A DNA stretch of 25,388 nucleotides from CAYLNH01 sp964384625. GTDB lineage: Bacteria > Verrucomicrobiota > Lentisphaeria > JABSQK01. The notes beneath the pieces were generated by a model. The model was not told where the DNA came from and did no database searches. It saw nothing but the letters and a program-made list of their open reading frames with translations. Below are positions 16,901-24,432 of the stretch, piece after piece. The stretch lies in contig CAYLNH010000084.1 of the NCBI GenBank assembly GCA_964384625.1, positions 1 to 25,388 of the forward strand, in the 5' to 3' direction. Within the stretch, counting starts at the first letter, position 1, and each line of letters starts with the position of its first letter. Both the position numbers and the translations under genes were made by a program.

Positions 16901-18437
16901 GTTTTCCCGGCCAGGCGCCAAACAGAAACTGATTGCCGTCGCGACGGATCTGCAGGACGACGGATGAACCGGCTTTGGTGGCGCACAGTTTGTTCCGGCG
17001 CAGCAGGCCGCGATCGCTGAAACCGGCGCCGGCGGCGCCCGCCCGGGAGCGGCCGCGGGCGTCCAGTTCGAAAACTTTGCCCTGCCGCACGTCTCCGAAG
17101 ATACCATTCATGCTGACCTGCAGCAGCACCGTCAGGTCGGTCTTCGTTTGGCGTTCCGGCGGCGCCGTCGACAGCCCGATCCAGACGCCCTGATAGTTGC
17201 CGCCGATATTCTCGCCGATCGCAACGCGACAGCTGAAATCCCAGCGGTCGGCGCCCGGCTCCCATCGGGTCCAGGCATAGTCGCGGCCGGCCTGATGGAC
17301 CCATGTTGATTTGGCCCGGAAGCTGAATTCCCCGGTTCCGGGGACGACGCCGTCGAGTTCGTTGCGCCCGTGCCAGCGGGACAACGGCAGCAGGTTCGTC
17401 GCGCCGCGGAACGGCTTCGGTTCGGGAGCGGCCCCCGCCTGCCGGTGAAACGCGCCCGCCGGTTTGCCGTCGCTGACTCGCCATTGCCGCAACCGGCAGT
17501 CCCAGTCGCCGGTAAACAGATGTTTGCCGTCGGCGGCAAACGCCATGCCGTCGACGCGCCCGCGAAAGCCGGCGGTCGTCGCCGCCGGCTTCAACTGGGG
17601 CAGTCTGAAAAACCGCACGGCCGGCTTGCTGCGACGATGGCTGACCGCGATCGTCTCGCCGGCGACCGCCAGCGCCAGGATCTGCTTCTTCGTCTCGGCC
17701 TTTCCCAGCAGTTTGCCGCGGCGATCCCAGCGCAGCAGCTGCGAACCGCAAGTCCCGAGGACGGCTTCGCCGGCGAATGCCAGTTGGCTGACTTCGCCGG
17801 GGCCGTCCCAGCCGGCGACCACCCGGCGTTGTGCCCAGTCCCAGAGCTTGACGCGCTTGCCGGACGAGACGGCGACGAGGCGGCGGTCGGCGCTGACGGC
17901 GCCGGCGGTGATCCGGTTCAGCGGATGACGCCAGTTCCACGGTTCGTAGTCCTTGTAGCTGCGGTACTGCGAACCGCCGAACGGCTTCCAGACGGCTTCC
18001 TGGCGCTGTTTTGCCAGGTTCCAGAGGCGCACCGAACCATCGCGCGAACCGCTGATCAGGCGGTCCGGGCCGCCGAAGGCAAGCCAACTGATCAGGTCCT
18101 GCTGCGGCGTGAACGCAACGGTCAGCTTGCCGGATTTCACGTCCCAGACGCGGATGGCGTTGTCCCAGCCGCCGGTCGCCAGGCGGTCGCCGGCCGGCGA
18201 AAACGCCATGGCCGAAACAAGGATCTTATGGGCGTTGATGACGTGCCGTTCGGTGCCGGCCGGCAAGTCCCACAGGCGGAGCTTGCGATCGAAACCGGCG
18301 CTGGCCAGCAGGCGGCCGGTGGGACTCGCGGCCACACACTGGATGCCTTCAGCATGGGCGCGGGGCTCGGCGGCGGTGGTCAGAGAAATGCCCAGCCGAC
18401 AGAGGACGACGACGATGAGAATGGGATTGGTTCTCAT
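13911..18437 (-). CDS. Secreted WD40 / TIG / heparinase II/III-like / CBM9 modular protein
   Basis: This is a very large exported protein. Positions here are counted from the longest start at 18458 (1515 residues). The ATG at 18437 (1508 residues) is preferred because it begins the signal peptide MRTNPILIVVVLCRLG. WD40 repeats occupy 33-335, with units ending in RLWDL, RVWDV, RLWNL and KLWDW. A ConA-like (DUF1080-type) domain is at about 355-575 and two IPT/TIG modules at about 580-742. A heparinase/alginate-lyase-like alpha/alpha barrel covers 745-1030, with TNYSNTCAVGNSG at 882-893 and EGRLYWAYGLGHY. A heparinase II/III-like beta-domain covers about 1055-1290, with HHKHRDCGSF at 1088-1097 and LLVDPGYG. 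A CBM9-like domain covers 1325-1510 (APAIDGKLDDAAW). The likely role is binding and cleavage of a uronic-acid polysaccharide by beta-elimination. Substrate and catalysis are inferred. Confidence 0.8.
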   Translation of the reverse strand: MRTNPILIVVVLCRLGISLTTAAEPRAHAEGIQCVAASPTGRLLASAGFDRKLRLWDLPAGTERHVINAHKILVSAMAFSPAGDRLATGGWDNAIRVWDVKSGKLTVAFTPQQDLISWLAFGGPDRLISGSRDGSVRLWNLAKQRQEAVWKPFGGSQYRSYKDYEPWNWRHPLNRITAGAVSADRRLVAVSSGKRVKLWDWAQRRVVAGWDGPGEVSQLAFAGEAVLGTCGSQLLRWDRRGKLLGKAETKKQILALAVAGETIAVSHRRSKPAVRFFRLPQLKPAATTAGFRGRVDGMAFAADGKHLFTGDWDCRLRQWRVSDGKPAGAFHRQAGAAPEPKPFRGATNLLPLSRWHGRNELDGVVPGTGEFSFRAKSTWVHQAGRDYAWTRWEPGADRWDFSCRVAIGENIGGNYQGVWIGLSTAPPERQTKTDLTVLLQVSMNGIFGDVRQGKVFELDARGRSRAGAAGAGFSDRGLLRRNKLCATKAGSSVVLQIRRDGNQFLFGAWPGKPAPGQDPLGAIVWDLPEKLGAVQLPCLIIKRIPQKGEQPPVDAWLLTGTITELQARLQPPAIRRILPWQGVLGAGSTVRLQAAGLTPKSRASVGGKPAALKAGDVAGEWRLTLPELPAGQHSVIVQQPNGLWTKRPAAVAVGHLLLAAEPVECAPAGGDPITLRGAGFGPDTRVYFGGSQANVIRVPEAQTLMVKAPAAKPGMTSIRCVTDGVEHAGSVSFGYAAHPYLFFNAEELTALRAACRKAPLAAYRRALLARAEKHNTPPKARKVNKATDTLKVLTWAYALTADRKYGDPLKRWMLAVSESRDVLDFQLMTVGMMAFSYDVMFPELTIAERVKVQRYLRHALATYVREAQSYRWFFTNYSNTCAVGNSGGGLAALALQNADPQAKAAIAFAKHWSKIFADRVMGPDGSCTEGRLYWAYGLGHYLIFADALHRVTGDASLLDHPHLKHNQNFVQAMISGYNEHFLMFNDDYPTVADAAVCALFGARFKQPFMLQIADRYPAKTRMPGFDLLWRSRDAGATPAGPIKLPTLKVLKDIHAGVMRSEGALNPTLTVGLKGSEGPLTHHKHRDCGSFTVQARNERLLVDPGYGAGEHNVVAFGQHGPNRSGAVITDAVERGRLRSAVIDSTLAYAGLAGRVRRSVTMVGDRWVVVVDDIKPLPTTKRPVRLLFHVGEEKQKTKGKGLEVVATEDRRVVIDCRRNRLQMSAFGPVGKLAVKPTSGGKFFASRQQIQVPVTGFEKPVVTVFEIVAKGAATQVPVRRDTNELTIALPAAETLTYKKTATGWGLALDDGVLATAPQHPYPRRSVTCIKTAAAPAIDGKLDDAAWQGAKPAKDFLTGWGWDDKPVRDQSQVRLAWDTKNLYVAIECEQATDQDDFHLLLDNNADGATLFRLVFQADGKVLPEFWGARNRFAATITCRSRVAGGKRVFEVELPWQGFEAPPPRPGTVLRVNFARYRHAGVAKEVSQWASTRGYMDDAAIFYGELRLQPEPE

Positions 18438-18480
18438 TTGCGATGCCGCGGGTCCCATAAATTATCCGGCATTTTGTGCC

Positions 18481-18649
18481 GCAATTGCGAAACCGTTTGC
18501 TTAAGCCCAAACCGGAGTTCCTGAGGCCCAACGGGCCGGTGTTGATATAGCCCAGGCTGCAGGCCTGGGATCACGCCGCCCCACAACCCAAAGGCCTGAA
18601 GGGCCGAGTTGACCTCACGCGACCATAAGCTGAACGGTTTCGCAATTGC
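18481..18649. mobile_element. MITE-like element with 17-bp perfect terminal inverted repeats
   Basis: The left end GCAATTGCGAAACCGTT (18481-18497) is the exact reverse complement of 18633-18649. The similarity extends a few bases inward to a shared GCTTA with a one-base offset. The 169-base interior has no gene but holds three small hairpins: GGCCC-AAC-GGGCC (18525-18537), CCCAGGC-TGCAG-GCCTGGG (18551-18569) and GGCC-TGAAG-GGCC near 18593-18605. Such palindromic GC-rich intergenic units are common in PVC genomes. No clear target-site duplication is visible. Confidence 0.6.
18551..18569. repeat. REP-like hairpin CCCAGGC...GCCTGGG
   Basis: A perfect 7-bp stem with the loop TGCAG sits inside the inverted-repeat element, between two large convergently unrelated minus-strand genes. 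It resembles dispersed intergenic palindromes of Planctomycetota and Lentisphaerota genomes; the copy number here cannot be judged. Confidence 0.55.
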
Positions 18650-18785
18650 TTCCATTGCACCGGGGTATTTCGGTTCTCAGTTTCGTTGCTCTCCTCCGCA
18701 AACAGCTCGCGGTGATGGTCCTCTATGCCTGGCGGAGAACTGCGACTGCTCCCGGCAAAACGCCAACGGATTTCTGCACCGGTCC
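18650..18785. other. Intergenic sequence, nothing recognised
   Basis: This is the 3' flank of the beta-helix gene, on the side of its stop codon. No gene, strong terminator hairpin or repeat could be supported. Confidence 0.3.
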
Positions 18786-21341
18786 TTACTTGCTTAAGAC
18801 CTGGATCTTCTGTGGATAGCCTTCCACACTGTTGGCGCGGTCGATCACCATTTTTGGATTGGCCGCTTTGACGGCGGCGGCGCCGGCCTTCGGCGCCGTG
18901 CCGAGTTTGAAACGGTTCTTGTACAGCAGAATCGATTCGGTGCCGCTCTGGTTCCGCGGATTGCCGATCTTGACGCCCGTCGGCGTGCTCTCGACGACGT
19001 TGTGTTCGAAGGCGGCAACTGAACCGATGGCGCCCTTGCCGTAGCGGCTGCCCGCAGTGAAGGCGTTTTCGAGAATGCCTTTGAACGTGTTCCGGCGGCA
19101 GATCACGCCCAGGGACGCGCTGCCCGGCGGGATGTTGACACCCCAACGGCCCGGCGCGAACTCGTTGTTCTGATAGAGATGGAAGTATGTCGGATGGCCG
19201 AACGAATGGATGCCCGACCGCAGCTCGTGGAACCGGTTGCCGTCAACGATCAGTTCATTGGAACCGCCGAACGGCTCGACGCCGCAGGAGGCGATGTGCT
19301 TGTCCCACTGGTAGGCCCGCGGCTTGGCGTCAAGACGGTTCTTATGCACCACCGTGCGGTTCACGCTGTGACACAGAAGAATGGTGCTGCTGGTATCGGG
19401 CTTCACTTTCCATGGCTGCATCAGGGTGATGACGCCGGTCTTCTTGTCATACTTGTTCACCTGATAGTACTGGCCCAGACCCTTGCCGGCAGTGACAACA
19501 ACGGTGCCGTACCAGTTGATCTTCTTCTTCGACTTGATCGGTTGGCTGAAGGTGATCGACTTGTCGCCCACGGCAGTGGGCTTCTGCACGCTGATCTTAT
19601 CGATGAATTCCCACATGATCTGTTCGCCGCAGTTCTGGTTGTAGTGCATCGGCTGCACCGTGAGGTCGAAGGTCTGGTTGCCGGCGATGTAGTAGTTCTC
19701 CGGGCGGTTGCCGTAGGCGCTGACCGTGAAGAACCGGCCCATCGCCGTGTCGTATGTGTGCGCCTTGTAGTCCTGCCCCGTGCAGTTTGTTACGGCAATG
19801 CACCAGCCGCCGTAGAGGTACATCATGACGCCGCCGTCGGCGCGCGTGTAGAAGTTGCACTTGTTGATGCGTGAGTAAGACGGGCAGCCGAGGATGCATT
19901 CCCGCGAGACGATATCGCAATTCTCGATCAGGGAATCGCCCATGCCCTGACTGAGGAAGATGCGCCAGCGTTCGGCGTCCAGAACGCAGTTGATGATCCG
20001 GACGCCGCCTTTGGTCCATTTCTCTTTCTTGATCAGATACGCCGGCCGCTTGGGTTTGGGCCCCTTGGTCTTCTTCGTTTTCTTCTTCTTCGGCGGCGGC
20101 TGGAGTTCTCTCGGAATGGGTTTGCCGCGATTCTCTTTCTTCTTCTTCCACGCCTTCAACTTGCGCTTGCGCTGGTTTTCGGCGTGCCGTGCCGCGGCCT
20201 TCTCTGCGTCGCGCCGGTCTTTGACCTTCTGCAGTGCGGCGTACTTCGCCGGATCGTGCTTCGGCCGTTTGGCGTCGCGATAGAGCTTCGTCGTCTCGCC
20301 GAGGTAGTTGATGTCCAACACCAGGTCGCGGATCTCAACATTGCCGCCGTCGATATACATTAAACTCGGCGGCAGGTTCTTCGGGTTGCCCTTGATGAAG
20401 GTCTTCTTCATGCCGTCGCCCATGATGCGCATGCCCGTGCTGTCCGGCCCCGTCACCGGCGAGATCGGCTTCGACAGCAGATAGGTGCCGGCGGGGAAGT
20501 AGATCGTGGTGTTCTTCGTCGTGTTGGCTTTGGTCAGGGCTTTGAGCACCGCCGCCGTATCGTCGGTCCGGCCGTCGCCCCGGGCGCCAAGGGTCTTGAC
20601 GTTCAGAGTCGGACCGTCCCATTTGTGCGGCGCCCGGACTTTGAGATGCGGGGTCACCACGACGCCGGCAACCTGCTCGTGCAGGGCGCTCCAGCCGTGC
20701 CTGCCGCCATGGCCGTTGTGCGCCCACACCTCGTAGTCGCCGTACGCCAGATTCTTTGGCAGGACAACCTCCGCGCGGTAGGGGTTCGTGTTCTCCGTCT
20801 TCAGCAGGACCCCCTTGACGGCCTTGTCCTTGGGTTTGACGTAGACCCAGCCGGGGCTCACACCCTCAAACGCCAGGTTGCGGCCGTAGACAAACAGGCG
20901 CTCGCCCGGGGACGCCTGCCGCGGCATACTGTACCAGACCTCCGCCTTGTTCACCGGGATCGGTTCGCTCGCGCCCTTCGCGTTCCTGGCCCAGACGAAA
21001 TAGACCGTGTTCTTCGGCAACGCCGCCGGCAGTGTGATCATGGCACGGAACGGTGTGATCGAATGGACGGTGGCGTTCTTCGTCACCTTGCCGCTCGTCG
21101 ACTGCCCGAACACCTGGAAGGAGGTCCTGGTGTCAAAGCCGTAGCCCGCGATCACCATCGTCTCGTCCGGCCCGGCGTTCTGTGTCCACTTCGACGCCCC
21201 GATCACCCGCGGCGCCGCCGGCAGCGCCGGCGGCTCGAACGGCTGACCCACCGGGACCGACGGCTTCGGTTCCAGAGCCTGCAGGACACAGCAGCACAAC
21301 AACAATCCCGGCAAGGCAAATAGACGGCGACACATCGGCAT
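18786..21341 (-). CDS. Secreted pectate-lyase-superfamily beta-helix protein with TIG-like N-terminus
   Basis: This is an 851-residue exported protein. An AGGAGAG lies seven bases before the ATG at 21341, which is chosen over the longer in-frame start at 21392. The signal peptide MPMCRRLFALPGLLLCCCVL may be a lipoprotein-like signal. Two IPT/TIG-like beta domains follow (about 45-235). The pectate-lyase-3/GH28-related start of a right-handed beta-helix comes next (LNVKTLGARGDGRTDDTAAV, then IYFPAGTYLLSKPI). Helix rungs with NCDIVSRECILGC-type repeats run to about residue 830. Residues about 350-446 are an extraordinarily lysine/arginine-rich insertion inside the helix. The neighbouring heparinase-like gene on the same strand also carries TIG modules, so the two probably act on the same polysaccharide. 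Whether this protein is a lyase, a hydrolase or only a binding protein cannot be decided. Confidence 0.8.
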   Translation of the reverse strand: MPMCRRLFALPGLLLCCCVLQALEPKPSVPVGQPFEPPALPAAPRVIGASKWTQNAGPDETMVIAGYGFDTRTSFQVFGQSTSGKVTKNATVHSITPFRAMITLPAALPKNTVYFVWARNAKGASEPIPVNKAEVWYSMPRQASPGERLFVYGRNLAFEGVSPGWVYVKPKDKAVKGVLLKTENTNPYRAEVVLPKNLAYGDYEVWAHNGHGGRHGWSALHEQVAGVVVTPHLKVRAPHKWDGPTLNVKTLGARGDGRTDDTAAVLKALTKANTTKNTTIYFPAGTYLLSKPISPVTGPDSTGMRIMGDGMKKTFIKGNPKNLPPSLMYIDGGNVEIRDLVLDINYLGETTKLYRDAKRPKHDPAKYAALQKVKDRRDAEKAAARHAENQRKRKLKAWKKKKENRGKPIPRELQPPPKKKKTKKTKGPKPKRPAYLIKKEKWTKGGVRIINCVLDAERWRIFLSQGMGDSLIENCDIVSRECILGCPSYSRINKCNFYTRADGGVMMYLYGGWCIAVTNCTGQDYKAHTYDTAMGRFFTVSAYGNRPENYYIAGNQTFDLTVQPMHYNQNCGEQIMWEFIDKISVQKPTAVGDKSITFSQPIKSKKKINWYGTVVVTAGKGLGQYYQVNKYDKKTGVITLMQPWKVKPDTSSTILLCHSVNRTVVHKNRLDAKPRAYQWDKHIASCGVEPFGGSNELIVDGNRFHELRSGIHSFGHPTYFHLYQNNEFAPGRWGVNIPPGSASLGVICRRNTFKGILENAFTAGSRYGKGAIGSVAAFEHNVVESTPTGVKIGNPRNQSGTESILLYKNRFKLGTAPKAGAAAVKAANPKMVIDRANSVEGYPQKIQVLSK

Positions 21342-21911
21342 GGCGACTCTCCTCATTCTGAATTGTCCGGACTGCCCCCCGCCCCAGTTCATCTCTTGAG
21401 ACCCGATCCGCCGCCCGAAGTTCCACGAAAACCAAACTTATTCGATTCGTAATAGTCGAATTGACAGAGCCATAAGCAATTACAGTAAAGGATTTGCAGC
21501 CCCCCCGGACTGCTCCGCGCGGTTTGCCCGGCAGGCACCGCTGCCGCAGCGCGGCTGAATTGCGTGAAAGCTTCATCATTTCCCAATGCGTCGACGCAAC
21601 TGGCTGCGATTGCCGGATCGGCTGCAGCCGCCGCGAACCGAGGTCGGGACTCGTTTCCTGCGCCCCGAAAAGAGACCCCAAACTGAGCTTTGGGAGTATC
21701 CATTCCCCCTTCAATTCCGAAGCCAAAGGCGTAGGATTCGGGGGCAAACGCGAGACTGAAGGGAGGTCGACACTCCCTCGGCCCAGCCAGGGGCATCTTC
21801 CGGCGGCCGGTGCAGGAACGTTCTTGTGCCCGAACCGGTGATTTGCTTCCGGTGCTCTTGCATCTGACCGTGATGCGGGTCAAGTTGGCCTCGTCTGAAC
21901 CTGGAGGGAGC
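21342..21911. other. Divergent intergenic region, no convincing gene
   Basis: This 570-base gap lies between two divergent genes. Open frames here overlap the start of the ATP-grasp gene or lack ribosome binding sites. It contains an AT-rich patch with a palindrome (21440-21461) and a GC-rich patch with a short hairpin, AGGGAG-GTCGACA-CTCCCT (21760-21778). Neither pattern identifies a known element. Confidence 0.4.
21440..21461. promoter_or_regulatory. Palindrome in AT-rich patch, possible operator
   Basis: ATTCGA (21440-21445) and TCGAAT (21456-21461) form a perfect inverted repeat around 10 bases. It lies about 100 bases upstream of the beta-helix protein start, in the most AT-rich part of the gap. 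It could bind a regulator of that gene; no family can be named. Confidence 0.25.
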
Positions 21912-22754
21912 ATGCCCCACATTGTCGTCCTTGAGCACGAGTCCGGCCATTTTGAGGACACGCAGTATGTGCTCAAAGGCATCGTCGATGTCTGGCGCGA
22001 GCAAGGCATCGAGGTGACTGCACTGCAAGGTAAGAAGACCTTCGTGCCGGCGGACCTGGCCGTTCTGCACGTTGACCTCACCGTCGTTCCGGAGGACTAC
22101 CTGGTGTTCCTCCGGCGATACCCGAAGGTGCTCAACCTCCGGGTGACCGATATTTCCAAGCGCCGGTTCAGTACGCTGCTGGTGGACCGCGAGGACGACT
22201 GGAACGGACCGGTCATCGTCAAGACGAACCGCAACTTCGCGGGCAAGCCCGAGGCCCGTCTGGAAGCCCGGTGCGGCCGCTGGCAACGCATGTTGAAGCG
22301 TCTGACGTCGAGCCGGGGGCCGGACCCGCAACGGCTGGCTGCGAGCGGATATCTGGTGCTTGAGGCAAAGCAGGAGGTCCCGGCGGACATCTGGGACAAC
22401 CCGCATCTGGTTGTTGAGCAGTTTCGGCCCGAGCGCAAGGGCGATCTCTACGGCGCGCGCTCCTGGGTCTTCCTGGGCAACCGTGAATGCGCCATACTGC
22501 GGTATGCCACGGGGCCGATCGTGAAATCACGCAATACGGTTGAACGCGCGGAACTCAGCGACATCCCGGAGGAACTGCGCCGCCGGCGGGAGGAGCTTGG
22601 GTTTGACTACGGCAAGTTCGACTTCGCCGTCAGCGACGGCGAAGTCTACCTGTACGACATCAACCGAACGCCGAACTTCGGGCATGTCACCCTCGAGAAG
22701 ATCCGGTCCAACCTGGAACATCTGGCCCCCGGAATCCATAGCTTCCTGCCGTGA
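21912..22754 (+). CDS. ATP-grasp domain protein, RimK-like, function unknown
   Basis: This 280-residue protein is cytoplasmic (no signal peptide). GGAGGGAG directly precedes the ATG at 21912, so the longer in-frame start at 21810 is rejected. An N-terminal Rossmann-like part (MPHIVVLEHE...) leads to an ATP-grasp fold. It has a probable ATP-binding Lys104 in VIVKTN, a hinge segment LVVEQF (166-171), and a metal-binding end FDYGKFDFAVSDGEVYLYDINRTP with Asp237, Asp249 and Asn251. ATP-grasp enzymes couple a carboxylate to an amine or thiol through an acyl phosphate. The substrate here is unknown and no biosynthetic partner is adjacent. Similar proteins occur as orphan genes or beside peptide- or sugar-modifying genes. 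The reading frame is intact and the fold assignment is good; the reaction is not. Confidence 0.7.
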   Translation: MPHIVVLEHESGHFEDTQYVLKGIVDVWREQGIEVTALQGKKTFVPADLAVLHVDLTVVPEDYLVFLRRYPKVLNLRVTDISKRRFSTLLVDREDDWNGPVIVKTNRNFAGKPEARLEARCGRWQRMLKRLTSSRGPDPQRLAASGYLVLEAKQEVPADIWDNPHLVVEQFRPERKGDLYGARSWVFLGNRECAILRYATGPIVKSRNTVERAELSDIPEELRRRREELGFDYGKFDFAVSDGEVYLYDINRTPNFGHVTLEKIRSNLEHLAPGIHSFLP

Positions 22755-22933
22755 TCCCCGCCGTCTTTCCACCGGTTTGCGTCGCGACCTTTTTGACAGT
22801 CGAGTTCCCGCGTCGCCCGGTGCGAAGCAAGACCTGTCCCCGGAGTTCTTTCCTTCTTCCACAATCTCAAATCTGAAATCCCACTCCCTCATCCCGCCGC
22901 GAACTCCGACGCGACCGCTGTCCCGGATCCACT

Positions 22934-23908
22934 TTACCGGGTGATCTCGAATTCGATTGGGGTTTTCAGGACGGTCGCCCACCAGCCGCCGTCGTAGTCG
23001 TAGGAGTGGAAGCTCTCCTCGGTCAGGATCAGGAAGGCCTTGTATGTGCGGGCCGGCAGGCGGATCACCTGGTTCGCAGCGGTGTAACGCTCCGCTTCGC
23101 GTTCGGCCCAGATCCAGACCGTCCCGGGATCCGCCTTCGGACGCGCGTAGGTCTTCGGGTCGGATGCGTCGATCTCGACCTTCACCATGTCTGATTCCGG
23201 GACGCCGCGGCTGTATTGCGTGCTCTTCCACAAAACATGCAGCGTGCTGTCCAGGCTGAATTCGCGGACGGCATTGCCGTTTTCGTCGGTGACGAAGAAG
23301 TCGAACAGGATGTAGGCTTCGACTTCGTGCTTCTGTTCATCGGGGTAGTCTTTGTAGTCGCTGTCGGTGTAGTTGGTGTAGGTCCCGGGCAGTCGCCAGC
23401 GGCCGTGTTTGCCGATGACCTCAAAGCCTTCCTTGTCTTTCCTGTAGTCGCCGAAAAGCTTGATCTGATAGGCAAAATTCGGTTTCAACCGGCGCGCCTC
23501 CAGCCGGCCCTTCAGCGTATTTCCCGGCGGCTCGATGCGGACGCAGACCTGCGGGCCGTCGGCGGTCTTGTCTGCATAGCTGAACCGGCGGATATACTCG
23601 GCCGCGTAGTAGTTCCCCAGGCAGTCGCACCAGCGTTCGTTTTTGGCGTCGTTCGTGCCGGTCATCACCTGCGCGTTTCCGGCGTTGAGCCGGAACTCGA
23701 GCTTCTCCGTCCGCGGCGGACCCGGCAGCTTGCTGGTGGGGATGCCGTCAGCGCGTCCCTGGGGTTTCGGCGCGAACAGATGAATGCCGCGGTCGGTAAC
23801 GATGCTGCGGGCCCATTCGCCCAGATGCATGCCGCAGCCGACGCCGCCGAAGACGACGACGCTCACCAGAAAGACCACGGCGCATCGGCCTCGGGTTGTT
23901 TTTGGCAT
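22934..23908 (-). CDS. Putative lipoprotein of unknown function
   Basis: I do not recognise this family. The ATG at 23908, eight bases after GGAG, gives a 324-residue protein. The hydrophobic N-terminus (CAVVFLVSVVVFGGVGC) ends in a plausible but weak lipobox, with Cys25 as the lipidation site. The rest is soluble and beta-rich, with many aromatic and charged residues (GTYTNYTDSDYKDYPDEQKH, EESFHSYDYDGGWWATVL). It reads like an exported domain with no visible catalytic motif. A longer in-frame start at 24007 is rejected because it would bury the signal sequence. The next minus-strand gene upstream, ridA, ends 109 bases away, so a shared transcript is possible but unproven. Confidence 0.6.
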   Translation of the reverse strand: MPKTTRGRCAVVFLVSVVVFGGVGCGMHLGEWARSIVTDRGIHLFAPKPQGRADGIPTSKLPGPPRTEKLEFRLNAGNAQVMTGTNDAKNERWCDCLGNYYAAEYIRRFSYADKTADGPQVCVRIEPPGNTLKGRLEARRLKPNFAYQIKLFGDYRKDKEGFEVIGKHGRWRLPGTYTNYTDSDYKDYPDEQKHEVEAYILFDFFVTDENGNAVREFSLDSTLHVLWKSTQYSRGVPESDMVKVEIDASDPKTYARPKADPGTVWIWAEREAERYTAANQVIRLPARTYKAFLILTEESFHSYDYDGGWWATVLKTPIEFEITR

Positions 23909-24017
23909 TTCAATCTCCATCATGAAAGCAATCGTGCTCAAGCAATTCGGCGGACAGAATTCCTTCCTGTCGGCAAACCGCCGAGGATTCGAACAGACAG
24001 GATGCAAAACCGTTCAT

Positions 24018-24401
24018 TCAGCCGGATGCGGCGATGGCGGAAATCTCGATGCCCACGTCCTTGGGCAGGCGCGCGACTTCAACCGCCTGGCGCGCCGGCT
24101 TGACGCGGCCGGCGAAGAATTCGGCGTAGACTTTGTTGACGTCGGCGAAATCGTTCATGTCCGCCAGAAATACATCACAACGGACGACATTGTCCAATGC
24201 AAGATCGGCCGCGGCCAGGACGGCTTTGATGTTATTCAGAACTTGTCGGGTCTGATCGGCGATGGGGCCGGCGACGAGCTGGCCGGTGGCCGGGTCGAGG
24301 GGAATCTGGCCCGAGACGAAGACCAGGTTGCCGGCGCGGACCGCCTGGGAATACGGGCCGATGGCGGCGGGCGCGTTGTCGGTTTCGACTGCTCGGTTCA
24401 T
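24018..24401 (-). CDS. ridA: RidA family reactive intermediate (enamine/imine) deaminase
   Basis: This is a 127-residue protein, the normal RidA/YjgF/UK114 length. The family opens with APAAIGPYSQAVRAGNLVFVSGQIPLDP and closes with KPARQAVEVARLPKDVGIEISAIA. The Arg in PAR matches the conserved Arg105 of E. coli RidA, which holds the substrate carboxylate. Trimeric RidA hydrolyses reactive 2-aminoacrylate and related enamines made by PLP enzymes. AAGGAG six bases before the ATG at 24401 fixes the start; longer upstream starts overlap the preceding gene. It lies 31 bases after the TIM-barrel gene on the same strand, so the two are probably co-transcribed. Confidence 0.93.
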   Translation of the reverse strand: MNRAVETDNAPAAIGPYSQAVRAGNLVFVSGQIPLDPATGQLVAGPIADQTRQVLNNIKAVLAAADLALDNVVRCDVFLADMNDFADVNKVYAEFFAGRVKPARQAVEVARLPKDVGIEISAIAASG

Positions 24402-24432
24402 AGGATCTCCTTGGGTGCCGGATCGTTTTGTC

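Noticed and set aside
21389..22081. 230-codon minus-strand frame in the divergent gap
   Set aside because: It overlaps the well-supported start of the ATP-grasp gene, has no ribosome binding site or family resemblance.
22922..22941. CCCGG...CCGGG stem between the ATP-grasp and lipoprotein genes
   Set aside because: Only five pairs with a 10-base loop, no T-tract, and it overlaps the end of the lipoprotein gene.
23960..24010. TTCGAATCC-like T-arm sequence suggesting a tRNA
   Set aside because: Flanking bases do not form a T-stem, acceptor stem or anticodon arm on either strand.
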